Of a stretch of 64,000 bases of DNA, positions 38,581 to 46,488 are shown piece after piece. The position numbers were made by a program, and so were the translations under genes. The notes beneath the pieces are model-generated. The model was not told the DNA's origin and did not search any database. It saw only the letters and a list, made by a program, of their open reading frames with translations. Positions within the stretch are counted from its first letter, which is position 1. Each line of letters opens with the position of its first letter. Source of the DNA: Arthrobacter sp. CJ23 (lineage in GTDB: Bacteria; Actinomycetota; Actinomycetes; Actinomycetales; Micrococcaceae). Where the stretch lies: contig NZ_CP102950.1 in the NCBI RefSeq assembly GCF_024741795.1, positions 930,001-994,000 of the forward strand, in the 5' to 3' direction.

Positions 38581-40241
38581 ATGACTGCAACCTTGGTCGC
38601 CAAGGAACTCGCCGGGGGCCACGGCCACCGCACCTTGTTCTCCAAACTCTCCCTGACGGTCGCCCCGGGCGACGTGGTGGGCGTCGTCGGCGCAAACGGC
38701 GCGGGAAAGTCCACCCTGCTGCGACTGCTGGCCGGCGTTGACCAGCCCCAGGAGGGCGCCGTCAACCTGGCACCTTCGGACGCCTTCGTCGGCTGGCTGC
38801 CCCAGGAACATGAACGTACCGATGGCGAAACGATCGCGGCGTACATTGCCCGGCGCACCGGCTGTGCCCACGCCACCCAGGAAATGGAGACCACCGCCGA
38901 GGCCCTGGGCAGCGGCGCCCCGGCAGCGATGACGCGTACTCGCTCGCCTTCGACCGCTGGATGGCCTCCGGCGCGGCCGACCTCGAGGACCGCATCCCCG
39001 CCGTCCTGGCCGAGCTGGGGCTGGAACTGGGCACGGACGCCCTGATGACCGGCCTCTCCGGCGGACAAACCGCCCGCGTGGCGCTCGCCGCCCTCCTGCT
39101 GAGCCGCTTCGACGTCGTCCTCCTCGACGAACCCACCAACGACCTCGACCTTGACGGTCTGGCCCGGCTGGAATCCTTCGTGCAGGGCCTGCGCGGCGGC
39201 GTGGTGCTGGTATCCCACGACCGCGAATTCCTTGCCCGCTGCGTCACCAGGATCGTGGAACTGGACCTCGCCCAGAACTCCGTGGCCGTGTACGACGGCG
39301 GCTATGAGTCCTTCCTCGAGGAACGCGCCGTGGCCAAGCGGCACGCCCGCGAACGGTACGAGGAGTTCGCCTCCACCAAGGCCGATCTCGTCTCCCGGGC
39401 CCGTACGCAGCGCGAATGGAGCTCGCAGGGCGTCCGGAACGCCATGAAGAAGAACCCGGACAACGACAAGATCCGCCGCGCCGCCAGCACCGAGTCCTCG
39501 GAAAAGCAGGCCCAGAAGGTGCGGCAGATGGAATCGCGCATCGCCCGGCTGGACGAGGTCGAAGAGCCGCGGAAGGAGTGGCAGCTGCAGTTCAGCATCG
39601 GCCAGGCTCCCCGCTCCAGCGCCGTCGTCGCGACCCTGCGCGGTGCGGTCGCGCGCCAAGGCGACTTCACCCTCGGGCCGGTGAGCCTGCAGCTGAACGG
39701 CGGCGAGCGCATCGGCATCACCGGCCCCAACGGCGCCGGGAAATCGACCCTCCTGCGGCTGCTGCTCGGAACGCAACAGCCCGACGACGGCGACGCCTCC
39801 ATGGGTGCCTCGGTGGCCATCGGCGAGATCGACCAGGCCCGCGGATTGCTCGACGGCGGCCGGCCGCTGGGTGACGCCGTGGAGACCGTGCTGGCCGACT
39901 GGAACAGCGCGGACGTCCGCACGCTCCTGGCCAAGTTCGGGCTCAAGGCGGACCACACCTCGCGGACCGTGGACTCGCTGTCCCCGGGCGAGCGCACCCG
40001 CGCCGCCCTGGCCCTGCTGCAGGCGCGCGGCGTGAACCTGCTGGTCCTGGACGAACCCACCAACCACCTTGACCTGCCCGCCATAGAACAGCTCGAGGAA
40101 GCCCTCGAAAGCTACGAAGGTGCGCTGTTGCTGGTCACGCACGACCGCCGGCTGCTTGAAAACGTCCGCCTCGATGTGCGCTGGCACGTGGAGGACGGCA
40201 CCGTGAAGGAACTCCACCACACCCCCCGTCAGGAGCGCTAA
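38581..40241 (+). pseudogene. ABC-F ATPase gene (ribosome-protection type) broken by a 1-bp frameshift
   Basis: The protein is read in two frames. 38581 to about 38920 encodes the first ABC domain start (GVVGANGAGKSTLLRLLAG). From about 38922 a frame one base back continues through LSGGQTARVALA, VLLDEPTNDLDLDGL, the interdomain linker, GITGPNGAGKSTLLRLL, LSPGERTRAALALLQARG and DEPTNHLDLPAIEQ. Adding one base restores 553 residues, a normal ABC-F length with two ABC domains and no membrane part. The join lies at GCCCCGGCAGC (38916-38926); GCCCCGGGCAGC would restore A-P-G-S-D-D, so a G was lost from a run. Either the gene is inactive or the base is a sequencing error. Intact relatives protect ribosomes from antibiotics or aid translation. 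Confidence 0.85.
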
Positions 40242-40246
40242 GAACC

Positions 40247-42160
40247 GTGAGCATGGACCGCGTGGCCTGGAGCTCGCTGTACAACATCACCCGGGCCAAG
40301 TCCGGCTCGCAGCCCTTCTCGAAGGAAACGCTCAAACGGGTGCTGGGCTTCGCCGTCCCGCACCGTGGCAAGCTCATCGCCTTCGTGCTGCTGTCCATCG
40401 CCGGCGCCGTGCTGGCCGTGGCCACCCCGGTCCTGGCCGGGCAGGTGGTGGACTCCATCATCGCCCGGGCCGGCACCGGCACCGTGATCTGGCTAGCGGC
40501 GCTCATCGCCATCGTGGCCGTGGCCGAAGCCGGGGTGGGCCTGGTGACCCGCTGGCTGTCCTCCACCATCGGCGAAGGCGTCATCGTGGACCTGCGCACA
40601 CGGGTGTTCGACCATGTCCAGCGCATGCCGATCGCGTTCTTCACCAGGACCCGCACCGGCGCCCTGGTCAGCCGCCTGAATAACGATGTCATCGGGGCCC
40701 AGTCGGCCTTCGCCGGCACCCTCTCCGGAGTGGTCAGCAACGTCGTGGCCCTGGCTCTGACGCTCATCGTCATGCTGAACACCTCCTGGCTGGTGACGGT
40801 CCTGGCCATGGTCCTGCTGCCGATCTTCCTGATCCCGGCCCGGCGCATGGGCTCCAAGCTTGCCGATCTGCGCCGCGAGGCAGCCTCCCACAATGCCGCC
40901 ATGGGAACCCAGATGACCGAGCGCTTCTCTGCCCCGGGCGCCACCCTGGTGAAGCTCTTCGGCCGGCCGGATGAGGAATCACACGAATTCGCGCTGCGCG
41001 CCGGCCGGGTGCGGGACATCGGCATCCGCACCGCCATGCTCCAGTTCACGTTCGTCACCGCGCTCACGCTGGTGTCCGCCCTTGCCTTGGCACTGGTCTA
41101 CGGCCTGGGTGGGTGGCTCGCCATCGAAGGGCAGCTGGCCGCCGGCGACGTCGTGGTGCTCGCGCTCCTCCTCACCCGCCTCTATGCGCCACTCACGGCG
41201 TTGTCCAATGCCCGCGTCGAAATCATGAGTGCACTGGTCAGCTTTGAACGGGTGTTCGAAATCCTGGACCTAAAGCCGCTCATCCAGGAAAAGCCCGGTG
41301 CCGTGGCTGTTCCGGCCGGGCCCGTGGCGGTGGAATTCGACGACGTCCGCTTCGCCTACCCCTCCGCGGACAAAGTTTCGCTGGCCTCGCTCGAGGATGT
41401 GTCCACGCTGGATACCCGCGGTGGCGAAGAGGTGCTCCACGGCATCAGCTTCCGCGTGGAGCCGGGCCAGACGGTTGCCCTGGTGGGTTCCTCGGGTGCG
41501 GGAAAGTCCACCGTCGCCCAGCTGCTGTCCCGCCTGTACGACGTCGACTCCGGCGCCGTGCGCCTGGGCGGCCACGGCCCCAGGACCGGCCTGGACGTCC
41601 GTGACGCCACCTTCGATTCGCTGAGGGGAACCCTCGGCATGGTCACCCAGGACGGCCACCTCTTCCACGAGAGCATCGCCTCGAACCTGCGCCTGGCCCG
41701 GCCGGAGGCAACGGAGGAGGACATGTGGGATGTGCTCCGGCGCGCCCGCCTCGAAGCCATGATCCGCTCCTTGCCCGACGGACTGGACACCGTGGTGGGC
41801 GAGCGCGGCTACCGGCTCTCCGGGGGTGAACGCCAGCGGCTCACCATCGCCCGCCTGCTGATTGCCCAGCCTCGCGTGGTCATCCTCGACGAGGCCACGG
41901 CCGCGCTCGACTCCACCAACGAGGCCGCCGTCCAGGCGGCCCTGGGCGAGGCGCTCGAGGGGCGCACCGCCGTCGTGATCGCACACCGGCTCTCCACCAT
42001 CCGGGCTGCCGACGTGATCCTGGTGGTCGAAGACGGTTCGATCGTGGAACGGGGCACGCACACGGAGCTGCTGGCCGCCGAGGGGCGCTACGCCGAGCTG
42101 TACCGGACCCAATTCGCAGAGGCCACGGCCGTGGCCGAGGAAGCCGTCCCGGAGCTGTAG
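40247..42160 (+). CDS. ABC exporter, fused membrane and ATPase domains (multidrug type)
   Basis: 637 residues. Six membrane helices (about 35-330) precede an ATPase domain with SSGAGKSTVAQLL, LSGGERQRLTIARLL, VILDEATAALDSTN and the H-loop AHRLSTIRA. It is a half-transporter that must dimerise. A 30-residue insertion (LASLEDVSTLDTRGGEEVLH) interrupts the A-loop region. GTG 40247, 11 bases after AGGAG, was chosen over ATG 40253. It starts 5 bp after the ABC-F gene, so both are probably expressed from the attenuated leader, suggesting a drug-resistance role. Confidence 0.88.
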   Translation: MSMDRVAWSSLYNITRAKSGSQPFSKETLKRVLGFAVPHRGKLIAFVLLSIAGAVLAVATPVLAGQVVDSIIARAGTGTVIWLAALIAIVAVAEAGVGLVTRWLSSTIGEGVIVDLRTRVFDHVQRMPIAFFTRTRTGALVSRLNNDVIGAQSAFAGTLSGVVSNVVALALTLIVMLNTSWLVTVLAMVLLPIFLIPARRMGSKLADLRREAASHNAAMGTQMTERFSAPGATLVKLFGRPDEESHEFALRAGRVRDIGIRTAMLQFTFVTALTLVSALALALVYGLGGWLAIEGQLAAGDVVVLALLLTRLYAPLTALSNARVEIMSALVSFERVFEILDLKPLIQEKPGAVAVPAGPVAVEFDDVRFAYPSADKVSLASLEDVSTLDTRGGEEVLHGISFRVEPGQTVALVGSSGAGKSTVAQLLSRLYDVDSGAVRLGGHGPRTGLDVRDATFDSLRGTLGMVTQDGHLFHESIASNLRLARPEATEEDMWDVLRRARLEAMIRSLPDGLDTVVGERGYRLSGGERQRLTIARLLIAQPRVVILDEATAALDSTNEAAVQAALGEALEGRTAVVIAHRLSTIRAADVILVVEDGSIVERGTHTELLAAEGRYAELYRTQFAEATAVAEEAVPEL

Positions 42161-42161
42161 C

Positions 42162-42196
42162 CGGCTGGGTTCAGCCCGGCCCGCTTCGGTGCGGGC
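42162..42196. terminator. Hairpins between convergent exporter and cyclase genes
   Basis: GCCCGC-TTCGGT-GCGGGC (42179-42196) forms a tight stem directly beside the stop codon of the minus-strand gene, next to a second inverted repeat GGCTG-GGTT-CAGCC (42163-42176). It is likely a two-way stop signal. Confidence 0.45.
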
Positions 42197-43132
42197 TCAG
42201 CGTCCGTGCACCATCTGGCGGATCTCGGCCGCAAGCTCCACGCGGTTCCTCCCGGCCGCCTTGGCCGTGTACAGTGCGACGTCGGCCTCGTTCAGGATCC
42301 GGTCATTGCTGACCCGGTGCTCCGCCGTGTAGGAGGAAATGCCTGCGCTCAGGGTCAGGACACCGGAAGGGTTGCCGGCGTGGGCGATGCCCAGGCCCTG
42401 TACGGCCGCCAGGGCACGCTCCAGCATGGCCTCTGCCCCGGACGCGGATTGGCCGGGGAGCACCAGGAGGAATTCTTCGCCGCCGAAGCGGTAGACACCG
42501 TCGCTTTGCCGGCCCTGCCGTGCGAGCGAGGTGGCCACTGCCTGCAGCGCGGCATCGCCGGCCTGGTGGCCGTAGATGTCGTTGTAGCTCTTGAAATTGT
42601 CCACATCGCAGATGGCCAGGCTGTAGTCGTGCCCGTACCGCGCACTGCTGCTGTGCAGCCGTTCGAGGTCCTCCGTGAGTTTCAGCCGGTTGTACAGCTT
42701 GGTCAACGGATCGGTCCGCGCCTGTTCCGAGAGCGCGGCGCGGTAATGGGCAAGGTCCGCATGCAAGGTCGTCACCCGGAGCGCAACCAGGAGGCGCGTG
42801 TGCAGGGTGAACGGGTCCAGCGGCTTGGTCACGTAATCATCCGCGCCGGCCTGCATGCCTGCCACCACGTCCTCCCGCGATCCCTTCGACGTCACCAGGA
42901 CCAGATAAGTGTAGGAATCCTGTTCGGCGGAGCGGATGGCGCGGCACAGGTCCAGTCCGTCAAGTCCGGGCATCACCAGGTCCGTCACCACAACGTGTGG
43001 GCGATGGCTCTGGTACAGCTCCCAGGCGGCGTTCCCGTCTGCGGCCACGATGCATTCGTGTCCGGACTGCTCCACGGCAGCCTTTGCCACCATACGCGAA
43101 CCGGCATCGTCATCGGCTACGAGTACCTTCAC
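42197..43132 (-). CDS. Response regulator diguanylate cyclase (REC-GGDEF)
   Basis: 311 residues. The receiver domain (about 1-118) has acidic residues VADDDAG, phospho-acceptor D51 (VVTDLVMPGLDG) and Lys in YVTKPLDP. The GGDEF domain (about 145-305) has an intact active site RFGGEEF. It is preceded at the standard five-residue spacing by RQSD, a canonical RxxD product-inhibition site. It should make c-di-GMP from two GTP when phosphorylated. The GTG start lies in a run of 14-base repeats 38 bp after the hybrid kinase gene, whose HPt domain is the obvious phosphate source. Confidence 0.92.
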   Translation of the reverse strand: MKVLVADDDAGSRMVAKAAVEQSGHECIVAADGNAAWELYQSHRPHVVVTDLVMPGLDGLDLCRAIRSAEQDSYTYLVLVTSKGSREDVVAGMQAGADDYVTKPLDPFTLHTRLLVALRVTTLHADLAHYRAALSEQARTDPLTKLYNRLKLTEDLERLHSSSARYGHDYSLAICDVDNFKSYNDIYGHQAGDAALQAVATSLARQGRQSDGVYRFGGEEFLLVLPGQSASGAEAMLERALAAVQGLGIAHAGNPSGVLTLSAGISSYTAEHRVSNDRILNEADVALYTAKAAGRNRVELAAEIRQMVHGR

Positions 43133-43173
43133 AGCGTCACCTTCACATCGTCATCTTCACGGCGTCGTCTTCA
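43133..43173 (-). repeat. Imperfect 14-base repeats between kinase and cyclase genes
   Basis: On the plus strand CTTCACAGCGTCAC (43128), CTTCACATCGTCAT (43142), CTTCACGGCGTCGT (43156) and CTTCATAGCCTCAC (43170) follow one another with the same period. The first copy contains the cyclase start codon and the last contains the kinase stop codon. Confidence 0.7.
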
Positions 43174-46100
43174 TAGCCTCACGGCCAGTGCCCGGTCCAG
43201 GGCTTCATCCACCAGCGCGAGCTCTGCCTCGAGGCGTGTGAGCAGGCCGGGATCAGTTGAAGCGGAGCCGTTTTCCAGTTCCCCGCACACCCGTGCCGCG
43301 CGGTTTGCCCCGATGTTTGCGGCGGCGCCCTTCAGTTTGTGGGCTGCCTGTTCGAGGGCCTGCCCGCCGCCGTTTTCCACGGCGCGGCGGATGGCTTCGA
43401 GGCTTGGGCGGATGTCCTGCCGGAAAGCTTCGGCCGCAGCGGGCAACAGGCCCTGCCCGTCCGCCGGCCCGAGCTCGCGCAGCGTCGCCAGCCGTGCCGG
43501 GTCCAGTGCCGGTTCGCCCCCCTCAGGCTCCGGCGCGTCCGTAATCCACCTGCTGAGAACCGTGTCCAGCCTGTCCACGTCCACCGGCTTGGTGAGGTAG
43601 TCGTCCATCCCGGCGGCGAGGCAGCGGTCGCGGTCCTCATCCAAGGCGCCGGCGGTCATGGCAATGACCGGCAGCCGCCGCTGCCCGTTGCTCCGGGCCC
43701 GGATGGCCCGCGTGGCTTCAAAACCGTCCATGACGGGCATATGGCAATCCATCAGCACGGCGGCGTACTCGGTGGCTGCCGTGGCGGCCACCGCCTCCGC
43801 ACCGTCTGCCACCACGTCCACCTGGTACCCCAGCTTTGCCACCATGCTCCGGGCGACCAACTGGTTGACTTCATTGTCCTCGACTACCAGGACCAGGCCG
43901 CGCGAAGGCACGGTGCTTTCCACGGGAGCCGCGGGGGCGGGCACGGGTTTCGCGGCTGGCCGGGCCGCCACGAGGCGCATCAGCCGATCGTAGAACTCCG
44001 AGCTGCGCACGGGTTTCGTCAGCCATTCCCGGACGCCGGCGGCCACAAGTTCGGCCCTGTCCACCTGCATGGTGGAGGTCAGCATGATGATGCGCGTGGT
44101 TCCCAGCGCGGCGTCGGCGCTGATCTCGCGGGCGAGCTCCAGGCCGTTCATGCGGGGCATGACCATGTCCAGCACGGCGATGTCGAAGGGCCGCCCGGCG
44201 GCGGCTTCCTCGCGGCACCGTTCCAGGGCCTGCAGCCCGCCGTCGACGGTTTCCGGGTTCATCCGCCAGCCCTTCAGCTGCGCCTTCAGGACCAGGCGGT
44301 TGGTCGCGTTGTCGTCCACCACCAGGACCCGGAGCCCGTTCAGCTGGCCAGGTGAAAGCACGGGGGGAGTTTGGCTGGGGCCCGCCACCAGCAAAGGGAG
44401 AGTGACCCAGAAGGTGCTGCCGTCTCCCAAGGAGCTGGTCAAACCGATCTCGCCGTCCATGACCTCCGTCAGGCGCCGGGATATCGCCAGACCAAGGCCG
44501 GTCCCGCCGTACCGGCGCGTGGTGGATGCATCGGCCTGGGAGAACGACTCAAAGAGCCGGAGATGGTCTGCGGCCTCGATCCCGATCCCGGTGTCACGGA
44601 CGTCGAAGCGCAGCTTAACCCTTTCGGAGTCCTTCTCCACCACATTCACGCTGATGACGACCTCTCCGGCATGCGTGAACTTCACGGCATTGGAGGCCAG
44701 GTTCAACAGGACCTGCCTGATCCGTCCTGAGTCTCCCACCAGAAGCGGGGGAACCTCCGGGCGGCAGTAGGCGATGAGCTCCAGGCCCTTTGCCTGTGCG
44801 GACTCGGCGAGGAGGGAGGCGAGTTCCTCCACCAGCAGGCGCGGATCAAAAGGCGCGGGGTCGAGGTCGACCTTGCCGGCCTCCAGTTTCGAGAAGTCCA
44901 GAATGTCATTGATCAGGGTCAGGAGGGCTTCGCCTGCGCCCTTGACGCCCTCGGCGTATTGGCGCTGGTTCTCCTCCAGGGGCGTGTCCAGGAGGAGGGC
45001 CGTCAAGCCGATGACGCCGTTCATCGGCGTACGGATCTCATGGCTCATGGTGGCCAGGAATTCGGACTTCAGGCGGCTGGATTCCTCGGCCGCCTCCCGG
45101 GCCGCCACCAGCTCCGCCTGTGCGAGCCGGCGCTCGGTGATGTCCTGGGCGATGGTGGCGACGCCGTGGATGCCGGCCTCACCGCGGATAGGGGACATCG
45201 TCAGGGAGACGCTCACCGTGGAACCGTCCCCCCGCAGGCGGTCCGTCTCGTAGCTGCGTGTTTCACCCCCTGTGCTGATCGCCGCCATGAGGACATCCTC
45301 GCCATCCCGGAGGTTTTCCGGAATGAGGAAGGAAACATGCCTGCCGATGGCCTCGGCGGCGCGGTATCCGTAGATCCGTTCGGCACCGGGGTTCCAGCTG
45401 GTGATGACGCCGTCCGGCGTCTGGCCCACGATCGCGTCGGCCGATGAGTTTACGATCGCGCCGAGGCCTTCGAGCTGCGCGGTGCGCTGGGCTACCTTGG
45501 TTTCCAGGTCACTGGTCAGGGTGACATTTTCAAGAACCATCAGGACCTGGCGGACCACCACCATGACCAGCAGGCTGACGCCCACCACCAGCAGGAATTG
45601 GTCCAGGCCGCGTCCGCTGCGCACGGGGGAGGCCATGACGGCGCCCGCCACCGGGATATAGGGAACCATTTCCAGGGCCAGCGTGTAGACGCGCAGGTCC
45701 TTCCGGAAACGCGCTGCGTGCGGGGCCAGCGGGGCAAGGGCAATCAGGAGGAATGCGATGACCCAGCCCGCGGCCAGCGGCGTGCCGGTCACGCCCGTGA
45801 CGCCGTCGAACGTCAACCTCACGTAGACGCTGTCCGTGACGGCCAGTACCAGCAAACCACCGCCCAGGCAGAGCCAGGGCAGCCGCTCTCCGGGTTGCTT
45901 CCGCATGGTAAGCACCAGGACCACCGAAACCATCACAACATCCACCACCGGATAGGCCAGGCCTGTCAGGTGCGTGAGGACGTCCTGGCCCTCGGCCTTG
46001 TACACGGGGCCCAGCACGGTGGCCCAGCTCATGAACAGGACGGCAGTGGCAATGACGGCGGCGTCGAGCACTGTGCGCAGCGAAGTCACGCGGGAGGTCC

Positions 46101-46488
46101 GGGGACGCGGGAAAAGGAAGAGCGCGATGGCAGCCGGTACCCCGTAACCGACGAAGCCCGCATCGGCCAGCGAGGGGTACGGATAGACGTGGTCCTGGGT
46201 GAGGCCGTAATACGTCCAGATTGTCATTCCAACGGCCCACAGGAGCGTGGCATATGCCATGAACCGCCAGGCCCGGGCCGCATCCCCATGCCTCAGTGCT
46301 GCCCTGGCGCAGCTGGCGGCGGCGGTCAGCGCCGCTGCCAGAATGGCGAAGTCGCCAACGGACTGCGCAGCCGGTGTCCCCGGGTTTGCCCCGAGAACCA
46401 GGGCGAGCGCGACGACGGCGGCGCCCACCAAGGCGATCGCCCACCCCAGCTTCGGCTGAGCTGCCGGCCGCGGAGCCGTTCCGGTCAC
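43171..46488 (-). CDS. Hybrid sensor histidine kinase with two receivers and HPt
   Basis: 1105 residues. Order with rough positions: N-terminal membrane sensor of about eight helices (10-315), PAS (335-450, SSADAIVGQTPDGVITSWN), HisKA (FLATMSHEIRTPMNGV, about 479), HATPase (to about 705, GTGLGLAIS), receiver 1 (VLVVDDNATNR, acceptor in IAVLDMVMPRMNG), receiver 2 (VLVVEDNEVNQ, acceptor in AVLMDCHMPVMDG) and HPt (QAAHKLKGAAANIGA, about 1051). This is a full phosphorelay in one chain. GTG 46488 was chosen because its GTGA overlaps the glycosyltransferase stop. It probably passes phosphate to the REC-GGDEF protein downstream. Confidence 0.92.
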   Translation of the reverse strand: MTGTAPRPAAQPKLGWAIALVGAAVVALALVLGANPGTPAAQSVGDFAILAAALTAAASCARAALRHGDAARAWRFMAYATLLWAVGMTIWTYYGLTQDHVYPYPSLADAGFVGYGVPAAIALFLFPRPRTSRVTSLRTVLDAAVIATAVLFMSWATVLGPVYKAEGQDVLTHLTGLAYPVVDVVMVSVVLVLTMRKQPGERLPWLCLGGGLLVLAVTDSVYVRLTFDGVTGVTGTPLAAGWVIAFLLIALAPLAPHAARFRKDLRVYTLALEMVPYIPVAGAVMASPVRSGRGLDQFLLVVGVSLLVMVVVRQVLMVLENVTLTSDLETKVAQRTAQLEGLGAIVNSSADAIVGQTPDGVITSWNPGAERIYGYRAAEAIGRHVSFLIPENLRDGEDVLMAAISTGGETRSYETDRLRGDGSTVSVSLTMSPIRGEAGIHGVATIAQDITERRLAQAELVAAREAAEESSRLKSEFLATMSHEIRTPMNGVIGLTALLLDTPLEENQRQYAEGVKGAGEALLTLINDILDFSKLEAGKVDLDPAPFDPRLLVEELASLLAESAQAKGLELIAYCRPEVPPLLVGDSGRIRQVLLNLASNAVKFTHAGEVVISVNVVEKDSERVKLRFDVRDTGIGIEAADHLRLFESFSQADASTTRRYGGTGLGLAISRRLTEVMDGEIGLTSSLGDGSTFWVTLPLLVAGPSQTPPVLSPGQLNGLRVLVVDDNATNRLVLKAQLKGWRMNPETVDGGLQALERCREEAAAGRPFDIAVLDMVMPRMNGLELAREISADAALGTTRIIMLTSTMQVDRAELVAAGVREWLTKPVRSSEFYDRLMRLVAARPAAKPVPAPAAPVESTVPSRGLVLVVEDNEVNQLVARSMVAKLGYQVDVVADGAEAVAATAATEYAAVLMDCHMPVMDGFEATRAIRARSNGQRRLPVIAMTAGALDEDRDRCLAAGMDDYLTKPVDVDRLDTVLSRWITDAPEPEGGEPALDPARLATLRELGPADGQGLLPAAAEAFRQDIRPSLEAIRRAVENGGGQALEQAAHKLKGAAANIGANRAARVCGELENGSASTDPGLLTRLEAELALVDEALDRALAVRL

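Noticed and set aside
38916..38926. Programmed -1 frameshift in the ABC-F gene
   Set aside because: No slippery heptamer is present at the joint, and ABC-F genes are not known to use frameshifting. A base loss is simpler.
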